Under the pieces are notes generated by a model. It saw only the letters and a list, made by a program, of their open reading frames with translations. It was not told the origin of the DNA and did not search any database. A program made the position numbers and the translations under genes. 64,000 bases of DNA from Croceitalea marina. Lineage in GTDB: Bacteria > Bacteroidota > Bacteroidia > Flavobacteriales > Flavobacteriaceae. Every line of letters starts with the position of its first letter. The stretch's first letter is position 1. This document shows, piece after piece, positions 34,304-43,748 of this stretch. The DNA lies in the NCBI RefSeq assembly GCF_042684265.1, contig NZ_JBHULB010000006.1:362810-426809 (forward strand). Reading direction: 5' to 3'.

Positions 34304-34714
34304 TTAGATTGTTTCATTAATGATTATCTCCATCAATTTATCCGAAGTAAAATGCCCATTCATATTAGTACACAATAAAGTAAATCCTAATTCAGCATAT
34401 GCTTGAATAATATCCCTGAATTTTTCCTGCGCCTCTTTGTTATCGGCTAAAACATCAAAACTATTATTGGCTTCTACTGCTACCATGTTAAGAAAAGGCT
34501 TTTGGATATCATCGTCAAAAGCTCCCCAGTGTATTTCACCTTGTCTCTCAGGACCTAAACTGGAAGGTATTAGGTTTGGCGCATGCTTGTACCCTAAAGT
34601 CACACACCAGAAATACATATCCGATTTTTTTGGAAAAAGTTTTTTGTCTCCACAATTCTCATTGTATATCTCAAAGGCCTGCTTACTTGTGTAAAGCCTG
34701 AAATCGTTATGCAT
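34304..34714 (-). CDS. Small protein of the Dnd restriction module
   Basis: A 136-residue soluble protein beginning MHNDFRLYTSKQAFEIYNEN and containing KKSDMYFWCVTLGYKHAPN and a C-terminal helix SDKLMEIIINETI. It overlaps the SMC-like ATPase gene by eight bases, so the two are translationally coupled. It reminds me of the family NCBI labels phosphorothioation-associated protein 4, but this is from memory. A likely role is a subunit of the ATPase complex. Confidence 0.6.
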   Translation of the reverse strand: MHNDFRLYTSKQAFEIYNENCGDKKLFPKKSDMYFWCVTLGYKHAPNLIPSSLGPERQGEIHWGAFDDDIQKPFLNMVAVEANNSFDVLADNKEAQEKFRDIIQAYAELGFTLLCTNMNGHFTSDKLMEIIINETI

Positions 34715-36734
34715 GGTTCAATTCTTTGCTTATTATACTTGAATGCTGTTTTTCCTTTTGAAATTCTATCCAATAGCGTTTCCCAACCTTTTCTTTTAAT
34801 TTTTTGGGCAAATCATGGGCTACACTGCCATCTTTAAGAATTACTATAGCCTGATTAAATACCTTCGTGAAACCATTTAAAGCTGATTCCATGGCGCTTT
34901 CACCAATTTCAGAAGTAGGGGCGTCCATAACTAATGGATACTCTTCTTTCCATATTTCACGAGCAATACGTGTCAGCGCAGAGATGAAAGAAAGTACCAG
35001 TAGTATGGAATGCCCGGTGTTCATAATGGACCTACTAGGGTTGCCCTCCTTATCATATATTTCAAAATACATCTCATCTGGATCAAGGTTGATACGATCA
35101 TAGTTTAGCTTATCATACACAAGTAAATCCCAATGCTCCTGAGTATAACTTTCTAGGTCTCTATAGATTGCTTTTTCATATTGTTTCTTGAGATTTCGCG
35201 CTTCCCTCAAAGATTTTTCCGCTAGGTTCAGTTTAATAGCAGGGAGTTTACTTTTTTTAATTTTCTTTTCATATTCCGTCAACTCTTTTTCAATGCTTTC
35301 AAGCTCTTTCCTTTTGGTTAAAATTAGTTCTTTGGTCTCCTTAATTTTGTTGTTGGTATTTATTAGTTCTTTATGAGCTTCATCTTGTTTGTTTTGCAAC
35401 TCTTCCAGCGTTTCATCAATATCTCCAATCCTTTTTTTGTAGTTCTCAATGAGTTCATTTTTCGTATGTATTTCTGCTTGAAAGCCTTGGGCTTTGGTCG
35501 ACTGTTCTTTGATATCAATAGGATAGCACTCTAACAAATTGTTTAATCGGTCAAAGTTGCTGGCTATGGCTTCAATTTGACCAATAAGGTGATCATACGA
35601 ATTGATTTCTTTTAGTCGTTCAATAAGTTGGTATTCCCGAGAACCTTCTTCAACTTCACGGCCACAGATACATCTTAGGTCGTGAAGTATCTTTTTTATT
35701 ACTGAGGATTTAATATCGGGTGGATAAGTGCCAGAATTAACGGCTTCCTGGTACCGCTTTTGGGTTTTTTCAATCAAGTCTTGGATAAGCAAGCTTCCCC
35801 AATGTCGAGTTACTTGTTTCCTTTGGTCTTCAAATAGTTGATCGAGTTGTTTTCCTATCTGCTTTATTTGGTTTTCTTCTATCTCAATTTTACCCTTAAG
35901 TTCTAAGGCGTCACGGTCTTTCTTTATGCGATCCCGATAATATTGATATTCATCCTTTTTCTTTTGTTCAACAGTTTCTAACTGGGCAAGTGTTTCTTGG
36001 TAATCATTATTAACCTTGATAGCATTTTCTTTCCTACTGAGCGCATCTTCGATTTGGCGTTTAATTTCTTCTTCTGCATCTTCAGCTAGCTCTCTTCTCA
36101 ATTCATCCTTTATTTTCTCTAGATGCAACACGCACCGTTTGAAAAGGGCGACTTTGGACAATTCATTAAGGGCCTCTTGAAACTTTGATTTCCCCTGTAA
36201 TTTCACCAGTTCCGTTCGGTTCTCACCTCTCAACAAAAAGTAATTGGAAAGTGAAGGTGGAAACAATTTTTCTACTTCGTTAATAGCTGCTTCTCCTTCA
36301 TAAATCTTACTTGTGCCGTCTGCTGCGCTTCTTCTTTCAAGATTTAATTCAGAATGTCGTTTAAAGGTCCATTTTTTCTTGCTATAAAACCCTGTCTGCG
36401 AACGAGAGGCGATATATTTGTTTCCATTATCATCAAGGAACTCTATTTGAATACTCATCTCGATGTGTTCGCCCTCATTCGAGAGGTCAAGTGTAGCCCC
36501 TTTGTTAAACATGTAAACTGTGTTGGGATCTGGAGATTCAATCAATTCATTCTTATCACCATCCCAATACTGATCGAATAAACACCAATAAAAAGCGTTT
36601 AGAAAATTCGACTTCCCATGCCCCATTTGTCCTTCTAAAATAGTAATGGATTTCACGTTATCAGTAGCAAACTCAATGGTTTGCGATTCCCTATAAGATT
36701 TGAAGTTTTTTATGGTTAATCGCAATATCTTCAT
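34707..36734 (-). CDS. SMC/Rad50-like ATPase of the Dnd restriction module
   Basis: A 675-residue protein. The Walker A is LEGQMGHGKSNFLNAF (Gly35-Ser42), the middle holds two long coiled coils (about 190-290 and 380-500), the hinge has a CICGREVEEG hook near residue 350, and the C-terminus has an ABC signature-like NTGHSILLVLSFISAL and Walker B YPLVMDAPTSEIGE (about 598). This is DndD-like but distinct from the DndD at 39500. It may act as a DNA-sensing or translocating partner of the PLD-helicase in restriction. It overlaps the small genes on both sides. Confidence 0.75.
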   Translation of the reverse strand: MKILRLTIKNFKSYRESQTIEFATDNVKSITILEGQMGHGKSNFLNAFYWCLFDQYWDGDKNELIESPDPNTVYMFNKGATLDLSNEGEHIEMSIQIEFLDDNGNKYIASRSQTGFYSKKKWTFKRHSELNLERRSAADGTSKIYEGEAAINEVEKLFPPSLSNYFLLRGENRTELVKLQGKSKFQEALNELSKVALFKRCVLHLEKIKDELRRELAEDAEEEIKRQIEDALSRKENAIKVNNDYQETLAQLETVEQKKKDEYQYYRDRIKKDRDALELKGKIEIEENQIKQIGKQLDQLFEDQRKQVTRHWGSLLIQDLIEKTQKRYQEAVNSGTYPPDIKSSVIKKILHDLRCICGREVEEGSREYQLIERLKEINSYDHLIGQIEAIASNFDRLNNLLECYPIDIKEQSTKAQGFQAEIHTKNELIENYKKRIGDIDETLEELQNKQDEAHKELINTNNKIKETKELILTKRKELESIEKELTEYEKKIKKSKLPAIKLNLAEKSLREARNLKKQYEKAIYRDLESYTQEHWDLLVYDKLNYDRINLDPDEMYFEIYDKEGNPSRSIMNTGHSILLVLSFISALTRIAREIWKEEYPLVMDAPTSEIGESAMESALNGFTKVFNQAIVILKDGSVAHDLPKKLKEKVGKRYWIEFQKEKQHSSIISKELNHA

Positions 36735-36937
36735 GTCTTGGAAGAGATTTGTTTAGCCTCACGCTCGATGATTTGTTTAATTTCCACCAATATTTTATGT
36801 GGGGTTTTGAGACTAAGTTTGTTCATTTCTGCATTAATCACGTCTCTAACAATTCTTCTTGTGGACTCTTCAACTTCTGAATCTGTAGAAAACCTAGTGA
36901 GAAGATTGGTCAATATTTCATCATACTTGCTGCTCAT
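36731..36937 (-). CDS. 68-residue helical protein between helicase and SMC-like ATPase
   Basis: A small, charged, mostly helical protein (TNLLTRFSTDSEVEESTRRI, then a C-terminal LVEIKQIIEREAKQISSKT). The gene overlaps the helicase stop and the ATPase start by four bases each (ATGA-type overlaps), which strongly supports translation. The family is not recognised. Its size and place suggest an adaptor that joins the two larger proteins. Confidence 0.65.
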   Translation of the reverse strand: MSSKYDEILTNLLTRFSTDSEVEESTRRIVRDVINAEMNKLSLKTPHKILVEIKQIIEREAKQISSKT

Positions 36938-39120
36938 ATCGTAAGCTGGTATTTCTCGATTGTTGGTTTAATTGGCTCTATTGCTTCAACATAGTTGATT
37001 GCATCTTCAGCAAACTCAATGTATCTGCTCATCTCTTGGCTTATAATAGCTTTGTCTACTTCCAACACACCTTGATCCTTTGGCAAATTCGGCGGAACGG
37101 CTAAAATATCATGTAGATATGCAAAACTCTTTTTGGGGTGTGTTCTGAGAACTCTTCCCCTTCTTTGAACGTACTGTCTTGGATTAGTACTACTCGCCAA
37201 AAAAATCGCTGTCTTTGTTTGTCTTATGTCAACGCCTTCGTCAAGGCATTTCATTGCTATAAGACATTGGATTTTTCCGCTATCAAAGTCTTCTAGAAGG
37301 CGTTGTCTTTCCTCTACGGTAGTTTCTCCAATGAACTTTCCAATTCTCAATCCTTTTTCAAGCCCTAAAAACCTACCATATTTATCTATGATTCGGCCAT
37401 CTTCCTCCGAATCACTTCCCTCCGGACAATATACCAACGTATGTTTTACCTCACCATCCTCCTCAATGATTTTGTTGATAATCTTATCAAGGATTTCAAA
37501 CTTCCCTGAGGCTCTATTCAAGATGTTTCTCCTGTCCCTTAAAAGCTTTTCCAGATAATGGTCTGATTCTTCAAATTTGTTTTGCTTTATATGTGCCCGT
37601 CTAGAGATTTTTTTAGTTAGTTCAATATAGGACTCATATTCTTCTTCATTCAACTCTACCAAATGGGGGAACAACTTGTATTGGCAAAGGAACTGCAATG
37701 AAATAGCCTGTTTCAAACCGAGTTTAAAGGTTGGTCTATCTTCGGAACTAAAAAACTCTAATAACCTCTGTGTACCTGAATCATCAAAATGTCTGTGAGG
37801 CGTTGCGGATAGACCTAATCTATTTGATATCTGATAAGGTAAGTTTTGTAACATTTGAGGAGCTCCCATTGCATGGGCTTCATCGGCGATGAGCAGACTT
37901 TGACTTGGAAATTTATCAAGAAAACCATTAAAACGGTCTGACTTATAGGAATCATAAGTGCTAATACAAACTATATGATCTATGCTTCCAAGCTTAAAAG
38001 CGTTTATGGCTCTTGTAAGATCCTGATCCCATTTGGAATGAAAAGACGAAACAACTATTACCGAGTTATAACCTACATTTTTAATTTCCTTTTTCCACTG
38101 CTCTGCTAGCGAGATTGTTGGAACAAGAACAAGAATAAAACACTTGCCCCCAAGCTTTTCTTTTAAGGCCAATGAAGCGAATAATGCTGTATAAGTCTTT
38201 CCTGTACCTGTTGCCATTTCAAAAAAGCCCTTATAGTCATCTTTTATCCAACAATCAATGGCTTCTTGCTGATAGTCCCTCGGTTGTAAGGTTGAAGAAT
38301 TTGCCAAATGTCCCGACGAATTGCTAATACCTTTGCTCAAAATTTTACTCCTCAATTTGTTCAATCTAACACTAACCGAATCGGTAGAAGGGTTTTTCAG
38401 CTTTTGATCAATTAAATCCAACTCCGTACCTAGAAGTTCCTCAATGTTTGATACTGGAAAAAGATTGGATATAGTTGTTTTAATATTATCAATTGGCACA
38501 AATTCCACATACGGATTTTGACCAGTCCAAATTTTTCTAAATAAAGTATTATAATAATTTACTCGGTCCTTTTCATCTGTCCAAGATCGGTAACAACTTA
38601 TAGTTTCAAGATTGTACAAAAAGGCGCTTTCGGAAAAGTTCAGCGATCCGGTAAAGGCAACCTTATCAGAATTACGATCGATAAAAATCCCAAATTTCTG
38701 ATGAGCGATACCGATATTATTATCTTTTGGAACTATGGATATAATAGAGATTTTGTCTTTCGAAATAAGCCAAGATAAACAGTTGAAAAAATGACAATCT
38801 TGCTTGGATAAAGTTTTTTGAAGCGATTTGATATCCGCTACCAAGCGTTTCTCAATAATAACCCCTCTATTGGGCTGTAAGCCTTTCGAAATGGCTTCCT
38901 TGTCTTTTTCTGTAAGTATGTTGTTAATGATGAGCCTTACCTTTCCACCTTGGCTTAAAAAATAGGCAAATCCATGACTAAGGACCTTGAAACCACTGGA
39001 ACTAAAAAAACCAAGTCCAAGATCAAGGAATTGACTTTCCATTAATGCCTCGATGTAGAATTCTATAGGATCATTCTCCCCTGTCGAATAAACAATTTCA
39101 AATGTAGCATCACGAAGCAT
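36934..39120 (-). CDS. PLD-nuclease/DEAH helicase, likely Dnd restriction enzyme
   Basis: A 728-residue protein. Residues about 20-190 are a phospholipase-D-like nuclease with AHQKFGIFID (HxK...D, about 143) and TGSLNFSES (about 157-165). Residues about 270-690 are an SF2 helicase with Walker A MATGTGKTYTAL (about 300), DEAH in IADEAHAMG (about 410) and motif VI QRRGRVLR (about 655). It resembles the family named 'DNA phosphorothioation system restriction enzyme' at NCBI (from memory). It should cut unmodified DNA. It lies four bases behind dndE. Confidence 0.83.
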   Translation of the reverse strand: MLRDATFEIVYSTGENDPIEFYIEALMESQFLDLGLGFFSSSGFKVLSHGFAYFLSQGGKVRLIINNILTEKDKEAISKGLQPNRGVIIEKRLVADIKSLQKTLSKQDCHFFNCLSWLISKDKISIISIVPKDNNIGIAHQKFGIFIDRNSDKVAFTGSLNFSESAFLYNLETISCYRSWTDEKDRVNYYNTLFRKIWTGQNPYVEFVPIDNIKTTISNLFPVSNIEELLGTELDLIDQKLKNPSTDSVSVRLNKLRSKILSKGISNSSGHLANSSTLQPRDYQQEAIDCWIKDDYKGFFEMATGTGKTYTALFASLALKEKLGGKCFILVLVPTISLAEQWKKEIKNVGYNSVIVVSSFHSKWDQDLTRAINAFKLGSIDHIVCISTYDSYKSDRFNGFLDKFPSQSLLIADEAHAMGAPQMLQNLPYQISNRLGLSATPHRHFDDSGTQRLLEFFSSEDRPTFKLGLKQAISLQFLCQYKLFPHLVELNEEEYESYIELTKKISRRAHIKQNKFEESDHYLEKLLRDRRNILNRASGKFEILDKIINKIIEEDGEVKHTLVYCPEGSDSEEDGRIIDKYGRFLGLEKGLRIGKFIGETTVEERQRLLEDFDSGKIQCLIAMKCLDEGVDIRQTKTAIFLASSTNPRQYVQRRGRVLRTHPKKSFAYLHDILAVPPNLPKDQGVLEVDKAIISQEMSRYIEFAEDAINYVEAIEPIKPTIEKYQLTI

Positions 39121-39123
39121 TAA

Positions 39124-39522
39124 TTACATTGTTTTAAGCCCTTCATCAATTTTATCCACTAGAAAATCGAAGCCATTCAAATTGGGGTTATTTTGAATTT
39201 CATCATCAATCAGTTCTAAACCATGGTCGATATGCATTTTAATGTACTTGGGAATGTCTTTATCTGTTCGATAAAGACCATAATGAGAACAGATTAAAGC
39301 AATATAGTTTTGAGTGTAATTCCCAAAAAGAACGCTTTGCCTGTACTCCTTACCTGATGAATTTTGAATATTATTCAAATCCAGCTTTTCATTCTTGGAA
39401 AGGGAATAGGTTAATGCGATTCTGGCAATTACATTTTCGGGACCAAGTTGCAGTCTCCTGGTCAACTCCGTAACTCTTAATTTATTTGCACTGGAAGTCC
39501 TAATATGTGTAAACGTGCTCAT
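39124..39522 (-). CDS. dndE: DNA sulfur modification protein DndE
   Basis: The second Met (39522) is the likely start of this ~132-residue protein, which overlaps the dndD end by about 20 bases. The sequence shows the DndE pattern: IRTSSANKLRVTELTRRLQL at the start, ARIALTYSLSKNEK, then GKEYRQSVLFG and a C-terminal KMHIDHGLELIDDEI. DndE is a small helical tetramer that binds nicked DNA in the DndCDE complex. Confidence 0.88.
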   Translation of the reverse strand: MSTFTHIRTSSANKLRVTELTRRLQLGPENVIARIALTYSLSKNEKLDLNNIQNSSGKEYRQSVLFGNYTQNYIALICSHYGLYRTDKDIPKYIKMHIDHGLELIDDEIQNNPNLNGFDFLVDKIDEGLKTM

Positions 39523-41569
39523 GGTAAGTATCAAATAGTTTGGATGGTTTGATTTTTAGGAACTCCGAATGACTATATCCTATATTCTTTATTAAAAATG
39601 TGGCGTTTATGTTTGGTAGTAGGGAAGCATATTCTTCTTTATTTAATTCTTTTTCCAAAAGAGGGAACAACACCACTTGTTCGGAAACATTGGGGTAGAA
39701 ATCCTTAATAATATTATTGGAATGTTTCTTATCAAACTTTTGAAGGGGACTGTCGATGAAAATCGGGAATTTAATATTGGATTCGTCCACCAGGGCCTTC
39801 AGGATAGATGTTGCATAAAGCTGTTGCTCCCCTTTCGATAAGGATTCCTTTGAAATAATCTCCTTGGATTTATCATAAAGGTTGATATCAATGATTTCAT
39901 CCTGTATTTCAACTTCCACCTGATTGACGAAATCAGTTTTGTGCATTAGTCGATTGAGACCATCCTTTATCCTTTGTTCAAGTGTTGATTTTTTATCATT
40001 TTTGAGCCGAACAAGAAATCGCTCAAGGTTTTCCATTTGTCTTTTTGCCAATTCATCCTTCTTTCTATCAGATTCCTCCAACTCTATTTTTTTAGCTAGT
40101 TCGGAAACTTGCCTAGAGATTACTGTGAGTTCCCTTTGTTTACTCCCTATATCCTGGTGGATAGTAGCCATTTTTTCGTCTATTTCCAGAATCCGCTTAT
40201 CGACCATATTTTTTTCCCGACGAATTTCCTTAACCAAAAGGTCATTTTCCTTGGATTCGGCATTGGAGATCTTTCGAATCACTTTGTTGAAAGCCAATCT
40301 ATTGTTCCGGTCTTCAGTGATAAGATTTTTGAAAGCGGTATTGTACGAAAGCGTAAGGTTATCCCAAATTGCGTTAAATTCTCTGTATTCAGCTTCACTA
40401 AAATCTAAAAGCACTTTAAAGTCTTCTTTGTCACCTGCAAATTCATCCACTATTGCCTTTTGCAGCCCTTGTATCAGTTCCTCCCTGTCATTTATTGATA
40501 AGTCGGCATCGTCAAATCCCAACTTCTTGAACCTATCCACGATTCTTCTTGCCTTGTCAGTTAGAATATCGGGGTTTATCCTTCCTGATTTGCTCAACGC
40601 TTCACGATTGGCCTGCTGATGTGTTTCTTTTAGTTTCGCGCCAGCAATGGCAAAGGGTGCCAATTCCAATAAATCCTTAAGCTGATTTCTGATTGTTTTA
40701 CGTTCCTCGGTAAGTCGTTCTCGTAGTTTCTTGAGGTCTATTAGCTCTTCAACAGATAAGGAGTTGCCTTCACGAATCAGCTTTTCTTGAAATTGCTCCG
40801 ATTGTCTTTTTTTTGTTTCCTTCTCTTCCAAGAGCATTTCGACTTGTTCTAAGTTGAATTCCATTCGACTTTGAAGCTTGTCCAATCGTTCTTTGAGATC
40901 TACAAATTTCTGCTGTTCCCTCAATGAAGCGGAATTTCTTTTAAGACGTAATCTCAAATCTTGAAGGTTGTTCTTAAGATCAACGTATTTTTTAATACCC
41001 AAAACCTCCGAATATGCCTTCCCAAGGTTTTTTTTATCCTCTATCGATTTCATTTCTGCAAGCGAAACTATTTTCTCTGCATCGAAGAAAAAGAATTTTG
41101 CAATTTCCTTGGGCAAAATGAAATCATGGATGAAAATCTCTAACCCCACTGATTTGGTTAACTCATTCTCTTGTCCATCAATCAGTATTTCTAACCGGTC
41201 GTTATTCTTTACCAGATCAAAACGACGTGTTATTTTGATGTTCTCACAAGGAACGGAAGGAATATAAACGTCAGAAAGGGTTAAGCTCACATAATATGAG
41301 GTTTTATTTGATATTGTTCGGTTCAACCGCTTGGCAGCATACTTTTTATATCCTCCTGCCTCATAAATCTCCCTTTTATATTTTTCATCAACATCCGCCA
41401 TGAGTTTCCCATAGAGACACCAAACTAAGCCTGTTAGGAAAGTTGTTTTGCCGAAACCGTTTTCACCAGAAATGACAAATACATTTTTGTCAACGGTCGG
41501 TGCAAAATCTATGTGATTTAACCCTTTGTAAACACCATAATTACAAAACTCTACCTTACTGATAACCAC
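39500..41569 (-). CDS. dndD: DNA sulfur modification ATPase DndD
   Basis: A 689-residue SMC-like ATPase. Walker A is ISGENGFGKTTFLTG (Gly35-Thr42), the central region is a long coiled coil (about 190-520), the ABC signature region is ISKESLSKGEQQLYATSIL and Walker B FPIFIDSPLQKFDKKH (about 601-616). DndD supplies ATPase activity and probably nicks or reshapes DNA for sulfur insertion with DndC and DndE. It starts two bases after dndC. Confidence 0.9.
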   Translation of the reverse strand: MVISKVEFCNYGVYKGLNHIDFAPTVDKNVFVISGENGFGKTTFLTGLVWCLYGKLMADVDEKYKREIYEAGGYKKYAAKRLNRTISNKTSYYVSLTLSDVYIPSVPCENIKITRRFDLVKNNDRLEILIDGQENELTKSVGLEIFIHDFILPKEIAKFFFFDAEKIVSLAEMKSIEDKKNLGKAYSEVLGIKKYVDLKNNLQDLRLRLKRNSASLREQQKFVDLKERLDKLQSRMEFNLEQVEMLLEEKETKKRQSEQFQEKLIREGNSLSVEELIDLKKLRERLTEERKTIRNQLKDLLELAPFAIAGAKLKETHQQANREALSKSGRINPDILTDKARRIVDRFKKLGFDDADLSINDREELIQGLQKAIVDEFAGDKEDFKVLLDFSEAEYREFNAIWDNLTLSYNTAFKNLITEDRNNRLAFNKVIRKISNAESKENDLLVKEIRREKNMVDKRILEIDEKMATIHQDIGSKQRELTVISRQVSELAKKIELEESDRKKDELAKRQMENLERFLVRLKNDKKSTLEQRIKDGLNRLMHKTDFVNQVEVEIQDEIIDINLYDKSKEIISKESLSKGEQQLYATSILKALVDESNIKFPIFIDSPLQKFDKKHSNNIIKDFYPNVSEQVVLFPLLEKELNKEEYASLLPNINATFLIKNIGYSHSEFLKIKPSKLFDTYHEHVYTY

Positions 41570-41571
41570 TG

Positions 41572-42885
41572 TTAGCTTGTTTTACTGTTTTTTACAACTT
41601 TTTCAAGGTGATTTTCAAGGTCATTTTGCAACCCATAATTTTTCATCAAGATGGTCTTGCTCTTTTGTAGGGCCAATAGTTCATTAATAAGTTGGAAATC
41701 TTCATTGTCATTTTGACAGGCCTCTTTTAACATTTGCTTTTCTCTTATAACTTGATCGTTACTATCTTGTAAGTCAAGAGTTCTACCAAGTACTTTTCCA
41801 TAAATCTCGGCAACATTAAAATCAAAAATGTTGTCTCTGTGCCAAAGCACTTGAATCGCCACTAATTCTTGATAGTTGATCAGGTTGATATCAGGTTGCT
41901 CCACTTGTATCTCTTTTTGAGCTTTGAGAAGCGATTCAAGAAAATCTGCCCTAAATTTTGGCTTGTAAGGGCCTAGTTTTCCATCTTCCTCCGTTCCATC
42001 CTTACGTTTTTTTTCTCTTGCATTTTCATCATCCCTTGAAGCAGCAAGCAAATCCCTAAGCTCCATTAAGGGTTCCATCCAATCTTCCCCATTTTCAATA
42101 AGCGCCTCCATAGATTTATCCCTCTTTACTACAGTACAGACCCAGCATCCAAAGCGGCTATTTCCACAAGAAGGGGTAGTTTTATCAATCACTAAGGGGC
42201 AATCACCACTGTTGGCATTTTTATAAAGTGTAATGAGCTCCTTGTTGGAAGCCCCCCATGGAGAGGGAACTTGGGCAAGGTACTGCCAGAGGTCATCTGT
42301 TTTAACATCCTTAATAGCCGCATATACATAGGCATTCTGCAAAATATGTTTCCTTAGCCTACTACCTTTAACCTCTCTCTTTTTGAGATTTTTGGCCCTA
42401 TTGGAACTTTCATCACTTCTTGTTCCAAGTAGTATAATCACTTCACCTGAATCACTAATCTTTTCAAGGATAAATTTTGTAGTAGGATTTATCTTGAGTC
42501 TTTCAGTACACCACCGGAAAACATTATTTGGAGATGGATAGCCTTTCCCTATTAAGTTGACCCAAAAAGTATCTTCCAAAGCTGGAGTAGTTTGTTTTAC
42601 AAAAACCGGCATCGATTGTTCATGTGCCGCTTTCTGAATCTTACCTAAAACCCCTTCAACAAACTCAATTACTTTCGGATTTTCAACCAAAGTATTATTA
42701 CATACCACGTAAATTGGCCTAGTCCTATTAGCTTCTGAAATCTTCTTTACTGCTAACCATGTCAGTTGCAGTAAAAGAGTGGAGTCCTTTCCCCCGCTAA
42801 AGCCCACTATCCATGGTCTATTGTTGTCATCTGCAAGATATTGATCTTGAATTTCAAGTATTAATTCTTTATGGTCAAAGGCCAT
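41572..42885 (-). CDS. dndC: DNA sulfur modification protein DndC
   Basis: A 437-residue PAPS-reductase-like protein with the PP-loop FSGGKDSTLLL (Ser30-Ser35) and a cysteine cluster SCGNSRFGCWVC (Cys240, Cys247, Cys250) plus Cys126 or Cys229 for a 4Fe-4S cluster. It adenylates the DNA phosphate and accepts sulfur from DndA. It is the first gene of the leftward dnd operon, so the promoter should lie at 42886-43000; no clear box was picked. Confidence 0.92.
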   Translation of the reverse strand: MAFDHKELILEIQDQYLADDNNRPWIVGFSGGKDSTLLLQLTWLAVKKISEANRTRPIYVVCNNTLVENPKVIEFVEGVLGKIQKAAHEQSMPVFVKQTTPALEDTFWVNLIGKGYPSPNNVFRWCTERLKINPTTKFILEKISDSGEVIILLGTRSDESSNRAKNLKKREVKGSRLRKHILQNAYVYAAIKDVKTDDLWQYLAQVPSPWGASNKELITLYKNANSGDCPLVIDKTTPSCGNSRFGCWVCTVVKRDKSMEALIENGEDWMEPLMELRDLLAASRDDENAREKKRKDGTEEDGKLGPYKPKFRADFLESLLKAQKEIQVEQPDINLINYQELVAIQVLWHRDNIFDFNVAEIYGKVLGRTLDLQDSNDQVIREKQMLKEACQNDNEDFQLINELLALQKSKTILMKNYGLQNDLENHLEKVVKNSKTS

Positions 42886-43429
42886 ATGATATTGTATTGT
42901 AATTTAGTTTTCTTCGTAATCGGAACGTTGAAGAACAAGAGTATATTCTATCTAATGATAATTGTCCGGTCCAGTATTCGCATTAAGCTTCCTTATAAGA
43001 AATAGGAAAATACTTATAAATTATAACTTTAACAACTGGATTTAGAAGAAATACTGAACCTGCTTCATAATTCAAACATACACGTGAATGTAGTTCCCGA
43101 TTTCAGGAAATCCAATGGAGAAAATAATTATTTATTCAGAATATATTAACTGAATCTGCCTCCTCCTCCTCTTCCTTCTAATTTCCCCTCTTGCTTCTCT
43201 TACTTAGATTACAAAAAGCTTTTTTTTACAATTATGAATTTCCAACAATCTGACTTATGAACACCGGCAGATTTGCAATCCATATAAATCAATGCCATTT
43301 GTAACTAAGCCAAGATATTTTCAGTCAATCATAATTTTACTAACAAATAACTGAAAATCAGGTGTTTTAGGTACTCCAGATAGTAATTTCCGAATATCAA
43401 AAAAAATCAAAACCTAAAGCACTTTTGAT
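42886..43429. other. Intergenic stretch between dndC and traE with a pyrimidine tract
   Basis: The stretch separates divergent dnd and tra operons. A strong pyrimidine run lies at about 43153-43200 on the plus strand (CTCCTCCTCCTCTTCCTTCT and onward). The AT-rich right part carries the inverted repeat at 43317-43358. No gene is supported. This is the right-hand boundary of the Dnd island. Confidence 0.55.
43317..43358. promoter_or_regulatory. Inverted repeat upstream of traE
   Basis: ATTTTCAGT (43317-43325) is repeated inverted as ACTGAAAAT (43350-43358), 24 bases apart. It lies about 70 bases before the traE start, at the place of a tra-operon promoter or operator. A regulator cannot be named. 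Confidence 0.45.
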
Positions 43430-43717
43430 ATGAGAAAATCACTGTATGTTACCCTTTTTTTAGTTCTAGTTTCCAATTCCATTTTTGCCCAAATCGGCGG
43501 AATTGAGGATTCCGTCAATGATGTTTCCGATACCATCCGGGCCATTTTTCCCATCATTCTGGGGGTCATCTTTTTGATTGGCTTTCTGTTCAATGCGGGA
43601 CATTTTTTTGGAGAGAATGCAGACCTCAAAAAAGGCATTACCCGAGTATTGGTCTTCGTCCTTATAGCGGGGGCCGTTGTGGGCATCTTCACCTATCTCA
43701 TCGGAATCGTGGTCTAA
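43430..43717 (+). CDS. traE: Conjugative transposon protein TraE (DUF4134)
   Basis: A 95-residue protein with a signal peptide (SLYVTLFLVLVSNSIFAQIG) and two membrane helices (AIFPIILGVIFLIGFLFNAG and VLVFVLIAGAVVGIFTYLIG). This is the DUF4134/TraE pattern of Bacteroidota elements and corresponds to VirB2-type pilin-like proteins. It is the first tra gene here. Genes traA-D, found before it in CTnDOT, are absent, and the Dnd island lies in that place. Confidence 0.87.
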   Translation: MRKSLYVTLFLVLVSNSIFAQIGGIEDSVNDVSDTIRAIFPIILGVIFLIGFLFNAGHFFGENADLKKGITRVLVFVLIAGAVVGIFTYLIGIVV

Positions 43718-43748
43718 GACCTAAAGAGGCCTTTTTAATCCCTGTCTA

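Noticed and set aside
39924..40619. A 231-codon plus-strand open frame
   Set aside because: It is antisense to the coiled-coil part of dndD; its serine-rich translation is a by-product of Lys/Glu codons on the other strand.
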